Shown: positions 9,122 through 16,432 of the stretch, piece by piece
How positions within the stretch are numbered: position 1 is the stretch's first letter
Layout of the letters: each line of letters starts with the position of its first letter
Assembly (NCBI RefSeq): GCF_000365305.1
Contig: NZ_CM001841.1
Span: forward strand, 4,072,563-4,129,951
Length of the DNA stretch: 57,389 nt
Reading direction: 5' to 3'
DNA from: Dickeya dianthicola NCPPB 453
GTDB lineage: Bacteria > Pseudomonadota > Gammaproteobacteria > Enterobacterales > Enterobacteriaceae
Notes under the pieces: model-generated
Told to the model about the DNA's origin: nothing
Database searches by the model: none
What the model saw: only the letters and a program-made list of their open reading frames with translations
Translations under genes and position numbers: made by a program

Positions 9122-9969
9122 GGTTGCTCCGGGAAATGCGCCGTACCGCTCATGCCGGCCATCAGCGCGGTGTCTTTGGTGTCGATGACGCCAGTCAGAC
9201 TGAGGGTCTGGCTGCTCTCATCAATACGCGCCCCCAGCCGGGAAATGCGGGCCTGCAGCGGCGTACCGGTTTCATCCGGCGTAAACGTGAAGGTCAGGCC
9301 GGGCTTGAGCATTGACAACCCGCGCGATGGCACCAGCAGATTAATTTCCAGATGGCGGTTGTTGACGATATCCAGCACCGGCGCGCCCGGCGCCACGCTT
9401 TCATAAGTCTGGGCGCGTCGCTTGACCACCTGACCGTCAAACGGCGCCAGAATACGGCAACGGCTAACCTGAATCTGATAGACCTGACTTTCCGCCTGTG
9501 ACTGCGCCAGACGCGCGGCAGACAGCGCCACCGCGTGTTTTCCCACCGATTTCAACTGTGCCAGCTGTTGGTTCTGATTCAGTTCCGCTTCCGCCGCCCG
9601 CATCGCCGCCTGAGCCGCCGCCAACTGCGCCTGATAGATAGCGCAATCGAAGCGCGCCAGCAGGTCGCCTTTTTTGAACGACTCCCCTTCCCGAAACGGC
9701 ATTTCTACGATGCGCCCGGCCAGATCGCTGGAAATCGTCGCCTGATCCATCGCCACCAGCATCCCACGCGCCTGATTGTCTGCCGAGGCGGCCCTCTGAG
9801 CCGGATGAGCCGGATTAATCAATAACGGGTCGTCAGCCTGCGCCTGCGCGTGATAAACCCAGACGCAAAACGTCATCAGCCCCAGCGCCCGATGGAAAAC
9901 GGAGTGATTGAAATTGTTCACACTAACCTGCCTTGGTTCCGCAACGGTGTGTGCAAAATCAGCGGGCAT
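9118..9969 (-). CDS. HlyD-family periplasmic adaptor subunit
   Basis: This is a periplasmic adaptor of about 283 residues. It shows a lipoyl half (ISSDLAGRIVEMPFREGESF), a hairpin coiled coil (about 115-175, AQLAAAQAAMRAAEAELNQN), the second lipoyl half (RILAPFDGQVVKRRAQTYES) and a beta-barrel region. It is likely the first gene of the minus-strand export operon, with a 4-base overlap to the GAF-HlyD gene. Start choice is uncertain. The ATG at 9969 has AGGGG about 10 bases upstream. A GTG at 9921 would give a tidier signal peptide (MNNFNHSVFHRALGLMTFCV...AQA). A TTG at 9978 is also open but has no support. Confidence 0.8.
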   Translation of the reverse strand: MPADFAHTVAEPRQVSVNNFNHSVFHRALGLMTFCVWVYHAQAQADDPLLINPAHPAQRAASADNQARGMLVAMDQATISSDLAGRIVEMPFREGESFKKGDLLARFDCAIYQAQLAAAQAAMRAAEAELNQNQQLAQLKSVGKHAVALSAARLAQSQAESQVYQIQVSRCRILAPFDGQVVKRRAQTYESVAPGAPVLDIVNNRHLEINLLVPSRGLSMLKPGLTFTFTPDETGTPLQARISRLGARIDESSQTLSLTGVIDTKDTALMAGMSGTAHFPEQP

Positions 9970-10286
9970 CAAGAACAAACCCCTGAATTTTCACCGATTA
10001 GCCATAGTTATTTTGGCAAGTATAGTCAATCTGCAGAAATGGAAAGGCGATGTAAGTCCAGTACCCGATTGCGGCATTTGTGGTAATGGTCAGTGATAGC
10101 AGCGATCGGTAACAACAAGGCTCAACGATGGCACATCAACCGGCCCATGCTCCTGAAGATGAAACAGTGACGGGCTGGCAAGGCAATAACGGTTCCCGTG
10201 CCCCGTTCAGACAATGCACCTGTAATTCGAAGTATGACGGGTATAAATGACATAAAAAGCCAAAAGCAGTTTAATCACACCCAGCA
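9970..10286. other. Intergenic region upstream of the export operon
   Basis: The 317-base gap should contain the promoter of the HlyD/GAF-HlyD/M50 operon (minus strand). I see no convincing gene. One 40-codon plus-strand frame (10128-10250; ATG after AACAAGGCTCAACG, C-terminus QCTCNSKYDGYK) is open, but its ribosome site is weak and it has no recognisable homology. Confidence 0.4.
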
Positions 10287-10493
10287 TTAAACCGCCGTAC
10301 CGTGCCAGATAGATAAATAATAACCCCATGCCGTTACCGCCAATAAGTATCCGGCCCACTCGGATAGAATAAGTCTGGCGCTTTTAATAATCCCTTGGGT
10401 ATAACTAGCACAAAGAAGTAATGTGCTAGTCAGCCCAGATATAATCAAAAATAATACGATAGACAAGATCACTTTCAGGTATTCATAACTCAT
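10287..10493 (-). CDS. Small membrane protein of unknown function
   Basis: The 68-residue protein has two hydrophobic segments (about residues 5-28, LKVILSIVLFLIISGLTSTL, and about 46-64, WAGYLLAVTAWGYYLSIW). A good ribosome site (GAAGGAATATCAGT) stands directly before the ATG, which supports it as a real gene. It lies upstream of, and on the same strand as, the HlyD/M50 export operon, but 320 bases away. I do not recognise the family. Confidence 0.5.
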   Translation of the reverse strand: MSYEYLKVILSIVLFLIISGLTSTLLLCASYTQGIIKSARLILSEWAGYLLAVTAWGYYLSIWHGTAV

Positions 10494-10647
10494 ACTGATA
10501 TTCCTTCAATGAAGAGTCATCACCACTGAGCGAGTATTATTCTAAGATCGGTATCGCAACCTAATTCGCCGCCTCAACAAAACCGTCACCTTTTTATCGG
10601 GATCTGCTAAACTGAGTTCCTTGTCTGATAACGTATTTGGTTTGTTG

Positions 10648-11220
10648 ATGAACACCTCCCAGCCCCACCATGAAGCAGAGACAACATCCATTAATATTGG
10701 AAACAAAATCAAGCAATTAAGAATGACCAGGAATATTTCGCTTAATGAGCTTTCCAGGTTATCAGGCGTGTCGAAAGCCGCATTATCCAAACTGGAATCG
10801 GGTAACTCAAACCCACGTGTCGACACCTTAGACGCCATTGCCGGTGCCTTACGTGTTCCTTTAAGCGACTTACTCGCCGTTAACACCAGCACCTACCCTT
10901 ACATGGAAAAAAATACACCCATGCAAGGAGAGTATTCCCAAAAGATGAAATTTCGCATCGGGTTGGGGAATATTTCAGAAATATGGCATTTGCAAATGAA
11001 TCCTGGCGTTATTATCAATAGCCCTCCGCACGCGGCGGGAGCCTATGAGCATATTCTGGTACATTCGGGTTCACTCACACTCAAACTTGCCGATGACGAA
11101 AGTATCATACTTAAGACCGGTGATTTTTATTGTTTCTCTGGCAGCATCTTTCACTCATATATCTGTACTGACCATGCCGTCAGTGCGACAGTCGTGATGT
11201 CCAATTCTATTCAGGTTTAA
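10648..11220 (+). CDS. XRE-family regulator with C-terminal cupin sensor
   Basis: The 190-residue protein has an N-terminal helix-turn-helix (about residues 17-72; NIGNKIKQLRMTRNISLNEL then SGVSKAALSKLESGNSNPRV). A cupin_2 barrel follows (about 90-185; SPPHAAGAYEHILVHSGSLT, KTGDFYCFSGSIFHSYI). This is the MerR-unrelated XRE-cupin (PuuR/SutR-like) architecture, which usually binds a small amino-acid-like or amine effector. The ATG at 10648 is preferred; an in-frame TTG at 10621 is open but has no ribosome site. It is convergent with the thioesterase end of the halogenase operon. The only nearby operons it could plausibly control are the chloro-amino-acid cluster, itself, or the small membrane gene. 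Which one is inference. Confidence 0.8.
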   Translation: MNTSQPHHEAETTSINIGNKIKQLRMTRNISLNELSRLSGVSKAALSKLESGNSNPRVDTLDAIAGALRVPLSDLLAVNTSTYPYMEKNTPMQGEYSQKMKFRIGLGNISEIWHLQMNPGVIINSPPHAAGAYEHILVHSGSLTLKLADDESIILKTGDFYCFSGSIFHSYICTDHAVSATVVMSNSIQV

Positions 11221-11225
11221 TCAAA

Positions 11226-11243
11226 CGGGGCACAGGAGCCCCG
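11226..11243. terminator. Possible hairpin between convergent genes
   Basis: A 6-bp stem (CGGGGC/GCCCCG) with a 6-base loop sits 5 bases after the XRE-cupin stop and about 20 bases beyond the thioesterase stop. There is no good T-tract on either strand, so it is weak support for termination. Confidence 0.3.
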
Positions 11244-11263
11244 CTGTGCAATAGTACATCCAT

Positions 11264-11983
11264 TCATTCATTTTTTTCCATGTCGACATCTGAAATAAAC
11301 CGGAAAATAATGTCGCCGATATCCGACCCGGATTGAATAAAATGCCCACCCGGCACACTCTCCATACGGTATATACCGCTGGTACATTCGCCCCAACGGG
11401 CGGGAGCATCGGGCAGATGCGGGTCATCGTCTCCATAGATCACTAATACCGGCACGCCGTTCAGCGGCTCCGTGTCTTCGGCACGAATAGAATTGGCAAC
11501 AGCTAAATCGGCGGCCAGCACCTGAATAAACTGTTGGCGTAGTACATCATCCTGCGTTAACCAATCAGGCAACTCTCCCAGTCGGGTTGCAAAATGCCAG
11601 ATCGCTTGTTGTGACTCCGGATTCAACTCCCGCCACGGGAAGCGCCTGCGGCAATGGATGGGATCGTTAGACATCACCACCAGTACGATGTCTCTTTCTG
11701 GCGTTATACGTCGACAATGTCTGGCCAGCAGATAAGCTATATAAGCCCCCAGACTGTGCCCAACCAGAATAAGCCGGCCCTGCTCAGGGATACGTGCAGC
11801 AAAGTCGTCTACGATGGCGCCCACATCATACATCAGCGCTTCCTGGCGGCGTCGGCCACGCCCCGGCATCTCCATTAGCATGGTAGAAAAGGCAGAGGAA
11901 AAGCGCCGGGCAATCGCCTGCATCGATGAGGCGTTACCACCGGCATGATGAAACAGCACCATGTGAGACGGGAGCTCATTCAT
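11264..11983 (-). CDS. Type II thioesterase (alpha/beta hydrolase)
   Basis: The 239-residue protein of the GrsT/LgrE thioesterase family shows an early FHHAGGNASS oxyanion loop. The nucleophile elbow is GHSLG at residues 75-79 with Ser77. A DDDPHLPD acid region and a VPGGHF catalytic histidine near the C-terminus complete the triad. The true start is the ATG at 11983, which sits inside the end of the EamA gene (8-base overlap) behind AGGGG; the 26 upstream codons belong to the EamA frame region. In NRPS systems these enzymes hydrolyse acyl groups from carrier proteins. Here there is no condensation domain or SyrC-like aminoacyltransferase, so it is the natural candidate for releasing the chlorinated aminoacyl group from the carrier protein as a free amino acid. 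That role is inferred. Confidence 0.88.
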   Translation of the reverse strand: MNELPSHMVLFHHAGGNASSMQAIARRFSSAFSTMLMEMPGRGRRRQEALMYDVGAIVDDFAARIPEQGRLILVGHSLGAYIAYLLARHCRRITPERDIVLVVMSNDPIHCRRRFPWRELNPESQQAIWHFATRLGELPDWLTQDDVLRQQFIQVLAADLAVANSIRAEDTEPLNGVPVLVIYGDDDPHLPDAPARWGECTSGIYRMESVPGGHFIQSGSDIGDIIFRFISDVDMEKNE

Positions 11984-12896
11984 AGCGTTTCCCCTCAAGC
12001 ATACGCCCAGCCAATGCCGCCGAGACAATGATCGCTCCGCCGATGCCCTGCCAAATGCCAATCACCTCGCCCATGAGCGTGACGGCAAAACCGGCGGCAA
12101 AAACGGGCTCCATCGATAAAATGAGCCCAACCCGTGTCGGGCTGGTCAGTTTTGCCGCATAAAGTTGCATCAGAAAGGCAAATGCCGTCGCCAACACGCT
12201 TAAAAAGAGAATATATCCCCAAATATCAAGGGGAATAGCCGGAATAGCCTGCATGGATGCCGGGTCGGAAACGCAAATAAATAGCAGTCCAAGCGCAGCA
12301 ACCGTGAGCAACTCGACCAGTGTAATATTGATAAGCGAATAGGATTTACCCGCTGTCTGTCGGCCAAACATGAAGATTTGGAATCCGCGAATTAATGCCG
12401 CCAATAACACCAACCAGTCGCCAAAATTAAAGCCGATGGGCCCGCTATGAGAAAAACTGATCAAACTGCCGCCAGCCAGTGAAAGAACACAGGTCACATA
12501 AATGAGTTTGTTCTGCCGCCGTTTGCCCAGAACACGCTCATAAAAAGGCACCAACACCACGGATAGCGCGATCAGAAAGCCGGCATTCGCCGCCGTTGTG
12601 TATTTCACGCCCAGGGTTTCGAGCGTCAAAATGGCATAGAGCAACGCACCGAAAATCACCCCATTCAGTACTTCGCCACGTGTAAAATCACGCAGGCGAA
12701 TACGGGTGCCCAGGAACATAAAGGGAACCGCCAACGCAAAACGCAACATCAGAAACAGAGGAACCGCCACGCCGGCATGGATGATCATCTGCATCAATGA
12801 ATAACTCGCCCCCCATGACAGGGCGACGGTCAGTAATCCTAAATCCACCAGATACAGTCGTGAACGAGAAAGGTGCAGCGTCGTCTCATTAGACAT
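11976..12896 (-). CDS. EamA/DMT-family exporter
   Basis: The 306-residue protein has about ten hydrophobic segments and two EamA repeats. The first half includes LSWGASYSLMQ and GALLYAILTLETLGVKYT; the second ends in VLATAFAFLMQLYAAKLTSP and LSMEPVFAAGFAVTLMGEVI. Family members export amino acids and related metabolites (RhtA exports threonine and homoserine). Its ATG overlaps the AlaX stop by one base (TAATG) behind AGAGGA, and its 3' end overlaps the thioesterase start, so it is translationally locked into the halogenase operon. Export of a chlorinated threonine analogue is the obvious inferred job, parallel to the FthC transporter of the fluorothreonine locus. Confidence 0.88.
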   Translation of the reverse strand: MSNETTLHLSRSRLYLVDLGLLTVALSWGASYSLMQMIIHAGVAVPLFLMLRFALAVPFMFLGTRIRLRDFTRGEVLNGVIFGALLYAILTLETLGVKYTTAANAGFLIALSVVLVPFYERVLGKRRQNKLIYVTCVLSLAGGSLISFSHSGPIGFNFGDWLVLLAALIRGFQIFMFGRQTAGKSYSLINITLVELLTVAALGLLFICVSDPASMQAIPAIPLDIWGYILFLSVLATAFAFLMQLYAAKLTSPTRVGLILSMEPVFAAGFAVTLMGEVIGIWQGIGGAIIVSAALAGRMLEGKRYE

Positions 12897-13570
12897 TAAT
12901 CATTCCTCTGGGCCGAATGTTCTGCGTCATAGCTGATTCGCAGTTGATCTTTCTTAAACTTGGCTGATTTTATTGAAAAATTAATAATTTGACTGATGTC
13001 ATCAACGTGCGTACCCGCACAGGGCATCGCTTCTGTATCGGGTATCAGGGAGTAGCGGTTCTCTCCTTCCCGCCATGTTTTAACTTCTCCCCCCGCGAGC
13101 AAACGTAAATTGATGCCCGCCGCTATATCCTGGAGCGGCAAACGATCCACCAATACCGCGCTGGACCCCATCGGAGAAAAGACAACACGAGATTCCCCCG
13201 GGAAATGATGCCCGGACGTCGCCCGCCATCCATACCGGCGCATTTCCCAATTCAGCAAATGCCCGGCGGTATGCAATGCGGCATGTCGCATGCGTTCCGG
13301 TGCCGACAACCGACACTGCAACCGCGTTTCCGCGTCAAACTCGGGTGAAGACTGGGGATAGACCACCACCAAACCAGACTCATCTTTACGGATGCTAACG
13401 GGAATATCATTAATCCACCCGGTATCGGCGGGTTGCCCCCCGCCTTGTGGATGAAAGATGTTCTCCCGCAGAGCCAGCCATGACCCATACGAGTCAGTAC
13501 CGGTGGCGATGACCTCGCTGGTAGCAGAAAAACAGTAGGTATCATCCAGATAGCGTTGAATTTGCATCAT
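12896..13570 (-). CDS. AlaX-type trans-editing aminoacyl-tRNA deacylase
   Basis: The 224-residue protein matches the free-standing AlaRS/ThrRS editing domain. It has FHPQGGGQPADTG (about 39-51), the zinc motif HxxxH (H100, H104 in LHTAGHLLN) and CxxxH (C184, H188 in PCAGTHVDD). All zinc ligands are intact. The ATG at 13570 (a second ATG follows at 13567) lies one base after the halogenase stop, behind CAGGAG; the 35 codons upstream belong to another frame of the halogenase gene. Known AlaX proteins hydrolyse mischarged tRNAs. Within this operon the best inference is hydrolysis of chlorothreonyl-tRNA(Thr) as self-protection, the same logic as FthB in the fluorothreonine producer Streptomyces cattleya. 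Confidence 0.88.
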   Translation of the reverse strand: MMQIQRYLDDTYCFSATSEVIATGTDSYGSWLALRENIFHPQGGGQPADTGWINDIPVSIRKDESGLVVVYPQSSPEFDAETRLQCRLSAPERMRHAALHTAGHLLNWEMRRYGWRATSGHHFPGESRVVFSPMGSSAVLVDRLPLQDIAAGINLRLLAGGEVKTWREGENRYSLIPDTEAMPCAGTHVDDISQIINFSIKSAKFKKDQLRISYDAEHSAQRND

Positions 13571-13571
13571 T

Positions 13572-14531
13572 TCAGGCTCCTGTTTGCCGGCTTTCAGCCA
13601 GGGGTATGAAAGGTTTACCAAGCAGATTGTTCGACGCGATGCGGTTTCTCGCGTTGAGGCTCTGGCCGGAAACAATCACGCATCCATACTTATCAAGCGG
13701 AATACGACCGCCGTATTCCTCCACAACGTCGGTATCAGGGTAGATATCGACGATGCTTGGCGCATAGCGCGTGGCGAATCCCATACGAAAATCTTTTTTA
13801 GACGAGTTGGGATAAGAGGCATGCATCAGCGTGGACCAAAAGATCACACATTGACCGGCTTTCATGACCAATGGAAATGCCTGGCTTTCGTCTGGTTTCC
13901 AGTCTGGCTCTATCTGTAATTCACGGTAGTCATACCCGAAGAATCCCCGTTTTTTCCCCTCTTTCGCCTGGTTGTTAATCATCTCGGTCTGATATGCCAT
14001 CGCTTTCGTTTCGTCGTAGTTCATCTTGTGGTGTGTGCCGGGCATAATTTCAAGACAGCCATTTTCAATGGTGGCATCGGTAAATGCCGTCCAGACGGTC
14101 AGCGTCCCTTTGCCAAAGCGATCTTCTGTTTCACCTGGCCATAGAATCTGAGGCTTACCGCTGGCGTTCGCGAAGGTGTCGGCCTGATGCCAGTCAGTCC
14201 CTTCATCACCCGGATATTTTGGGAAAAACTCTGTACGCCAGCACAACACATCTTGACCCAGAATATCGGCAACCGGTGCAACGATACGTGGATTAGTGAT
14301 GTGTTGACTCAGCAACTCGATATCCAGGTGGCGGTCATAATTAGAAATGTTAGTGGCCGCGCTGTAGGAATCCGCCGGGTAAGCGGCATTGCTCCGATCC
14401 GGCAATTGTCGACGTACTTTATTCCAGATGTCGTTCATTTCATCTGGTGAATAAATCGTTAATGGGCCTATATAACCATTGCGATGAAAGCTATCTACTT
14501 GTTCTTCTGTCAGGTGCAGTGTCTTACTCAT
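13572..14531 (-). CDS. SyrB2-like non-heme Fe(II)/2-oxoglutarate halogenase
   Basis: The 319-residue protein aligns by eye along its whole length with SyrB2, the threonine chlorinase of syringomycin biosynthesis (310 residues). Shared stretches include [59 protein letters not shown] and EEYGGRI. The iron-binding facial motif is H115-Q-A117 with distal H237. Ala replaces the carboxylate of hydroxylases, which opens the site for chloride and is diagnostic for halogenases. R249 or R255 would bind 2-oxoglutarate. SyrB2 acts only on threonine tethered to a carrier protein, and that partner pair lies just upstream. Start: ATG at 14531 has AGAGG at 9 bases; the ATG at 14540 has none. Generic annotation would say phytanoyl-CoA dioxygenase family, which hides the function. 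Confidence 0.93.
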   Translation of the reverse strand: MSKTLHLTEEQVDSFHRNGYIGPLTIYSPDEMNDIWNKVRRQLPDRSNAAYPADSYSAATNISNYDRHLDIELLSQHITNPRIVAPVADILGQDVLCWRTEFFPKYPGDEGTDWHQADTFANASGKPQILWPGETEDRFGKGTLTVWTAFTDATIENGCLEIMPGTHHKMNYDETKAMAYQTEMINNQAKEGKKRGFFGYDYRELQIEPDWKPDESQAFPLVMKAGQCVIFWSTLMHASYPNSSKKDFRMGFATRYAPSIVDIYPDTDVVEEYGGRIPLDKYGCVIVSGQSLNARNRIASNNLLGKPFIPLAESRQTGA

Positions 14532-14550
14532 TTTACACATCCTCTTTTAG

Positions 14551-14630
14551 AGAGTTATTTTGCTGAGAAGAGAGTTATTTTGCTGAAAAGAGAGTTATTT
14601 TTCTGAAAAAAGAGTTATTTCGCTGAGAAG
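14551..14630. repeat. Four tandem 20-bp repeats overlapping the carrier-protein stop
   Basis: The unit is AGAGTTATTTTGCTGAGAAG (plus strand). The copies start at 14551, 14571, 14591 and 14611 with one to three substitutions each. The fourth copy contains the last codons and stop of the carrier-protein gene, so the others are duplicates of that 3' end. They fill the spacer before the halogenase gene. Confidence 0.9.
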
Positions 14631-14881
14631 AAAACATTTCTTAATGTTGTGTTATATAACCGTTCTATGGATAGCGTCAGTCCAAATTCTTTTTTTACTT
14701 TTTCATTTAATGAAATGGCTATCATCGAATGACCGCCCGCATCAAGGAAATTATCATCAGGTTCAACTGGCTGTTCTAAAACATCCCCCAACCACAGCAA
14801 ATATTGCACCAGTGCCTTTTCTTTATGGATATTTTCTTTATGGATATCTTCTTTCAGATTTAAAGTGTCATTGACAGTCAT
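14615..14881 (-). CDS. Free-standing peptidyl carrier protein (thiolation domain)
   Basis: The 88-residue acyl/peptidyl carrier protein has the core motif FLDAGGHSMIA. Ser in GGHS is the phosphopantetheine attachment site. It starts 3 bases after the adenylation gene stop, behind GGAG. In syringomycin the equivalent is the T domain of the two-domain SyrB1; here A and T are separate polypeptides. It is inferred to carry L-threonine for chlorination by the next gene. The N-terminus contains a doubled DIHKE/NIHKE segment. The gene is visibly AT-rich, unlike the core genome, which suggests transfer. Confidence 0.9.
   Translation of the reverse strand: MTVNDTLNLKEDIHKENIHKEKALVQYLLWLGDVLEQPVEPDDNFLDAGGHSMIAISLNEKVKKEFGLTLSIERLYNTTLRNVFFSAK
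14817..14846. repeat. 15-bp tandem duplication within the carrier-protein gene
   Basis: Two direct copies of TTTTCTTTATGGATA (plus strand) add five residues in frame (the IHKEN/IHKEK repetition near the carrier N-terminus), outside the folded core. Confidence 0.85.
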
Positions 14882-14884
14882 GGT

Positions 14885-16432
14885 TTACTCCATTGAATGC
14901 AGAATTAATTTTTTATCAATCTTTCCATTTACCGTTTTCGGCATGACATCGATTCGCCTGTAGCGCAGAGGGCGCATATATATCGGTAAAGCGAGCCGGG
15001 CCTGAGACTTCAACTTCTCTTTTATCTCCTCTTCATCCTGCGCCGATGAAGACGTGAAGAAACCGATCAGGTGATGACCATGTATGTCCGTCTTTGCCGC
15101 CAGCACAGAGATATCGTCAATGTCTTCCAGTTGTGCCAGGACGGATTCGATCTCACCCGTTTCAATTCTAAACCCATTGATTTTCACCTGTTCATCACAT
15201 CGCCCAAGATAGATAAGCTCCCCTTTTGGGGTGTGCTTTACTACGTCGCCGGAACAATAATACCTTTGGGATACGCCCTCTGTTTCCAGCCATATAAATT
15301 TATTGCCATTATCGTTTTCTGTATTCAGATAACCGTTCGTCACCTGTGGGCCGGATAAAAGAAGCTCTCCTCCGCTCTCAATGGATAGCTCATTACCGAG
15401 CGGTCTAATCATGTAATGAAAATGAGGTAAAACCCAGCCGATGTTTGATTCCGGATTCATCAAGTCTGCCTCATTGACGATATGCCAGCTGGCATGAACC
15501 GTCGTCTCCGTAATACCATACATATTAACCAGTATGGGTGAACGCAATCCGAAGTGTTTGCTCCAGAGTTTCAGTGTCTGGAAATTTAATCGCTCACCGC
15601 CAAAAATAATACAACGTAGCGATAGTTCTTCTGGTTGAAATTGACAAAGCTTTTCCGCATTCACTGAGAATGCAGTGGGTGTCTGATTAAGTAAGGTAAT
15701 ATTTTCTTCTTTAATGAGTTCGGCAAGAGCATGGGGAACTATTTTTATTGCTTCATCGGGTATCACCAATTTCCCGCCATACCCCAACACAGACCATATT
15801 TCCCATACTGAAAAGTCAAACGCGTAAGAGTGGTAGAGCAGCGTTGCATCTTGATGACTGAAATGAAATAGGCTGTCAGTAACGCAAAATAAAGCCGCCA
15901 GGTTGCTATGGGTAATCGGCACCCCCTTAGGTTTTCCTGTCGTACCCGAGGTGTAGATAATATAAGCCGTATTATCAAGCCGGGAGTGATCACCAAGATT
16001 GGTTGAGGCCGCCGCCGATGTCAGCGTCTGTATCGATACGTGATCGATGTAATAAAGAGAAGATATGTCGCTATCGGAAATCGTCAAAACCGGTTTAGCG
16101 TCATCCACAATCAACCGATTTCTTTCCAGAGGCGCCTTTTTATCCAAAGGGACATAAGCCGCACCAGCATATTGCACGGCAAGCAATGCAGCGATCAGGT
16201 CTGCAGAAGGCGTCAGTTCCACCGCCACGCGATGACCCGGCTCAACCCCTTGATTGCGTAATGCACTGGCGATAGAGAGAACCCTCGCCTTCAATACATG
16301 ATAGGTCGTACTGGTTTCGCCATCTTTGACCGCAATACGTTCCGGGTATCTGTCCGCTACGTCTAAAAAGCATCCCAGCAACGTTTTTGACGGTATGGAT
16401 GAGGGTGCATCTGTGTTCACATCATCCTCCAT
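14885..16432 (-). CDS. Threonine-specific free-standing adenylation domain (SyrB1 A-domain-like)
   Basis: The protein is an NRPS adenylation enzyme of about 515 residues with all core motifs: A3 YTSGTTGKPKG, A5 NMYGITETTVH, A7 YYCSGDVV, A8 GRCDEQVKINGFRIETGE, A10 NGKIDKK. Reading the ten specificity positions from FDFSVW, ITLLNQTP, IIFGGE, NMYGITETTVH and NGK gives D-F-W-N-I-G-M-V-H-K, the established L-threonine code. It should load threonine on the adjacent carrier protein. There is no C or TE domain in the polypeptide. Start: ATG at 16432 has little ribosome site; a GTG at 16420 has GGAGG 5 bases upstream and is a good alternative; the ATG at 16453 is less likely. It is the first gene of the operon. 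Confidence 0.93.
   Translation of the reverse strand: MEDDVNTDAPSSIPSKTLLGCFLDVADRYPERIAVKDGETSTTYHVLKARVLSIASALRNQGVEPGHRVAVELTPSADLIAALLAVQYAGAAYVPLDKKAPLERNRLIVDDAKPVLTISDSDISSLYYIDHVSIQTLTSAAASTNLGDHSRLDNTAYIIYTSGTTGKPKGVPITHSNLAALFCVTDSLFHFSHQDATLLYHSYAFDFSVWEIWSVLGYGGKLVIPDEAIKIVPHALAELIKEENITLLNQTPTAFSVNAEKLCQFQPEELSLRCIIFGGERLNFQTLKLWSKHFGLRSPILVNMYGITETTVHASWHIVNEADLMNPESNIGWVLPHFHYMIRPLGNELSIESGGELLLSGPQVTNGYLNTENDNGNKFIWLETEGVSQRYYCSGDVVKHTPKGELIYLGRCDEQVKINGFRIETGEIESVLAQLEDIDDISVLAAKTDIHGHHLIGFFTSSSAQDEEEIKEKLKSQARLALPIYMRPLRYRRIDVMPKTVNGKIDKKLILHSME

Noticed and set aside
10128-10250. 40-codon plus-strand frame near the export operon, possible peptide precursor
   Set aside because: Weak ribosome site, opposite strand to the exporter genes and no recognisable leader or core motif; too little to call a gene.
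13572-14531. Phytanoyl-CoA dioxygenase or ectoine-hydroxylase-like hydroxylase
   Set aside because: The facial triad has Ala in place of the acidic residue and the sequence follows SyrB2 closely, so halogenase is favoured.
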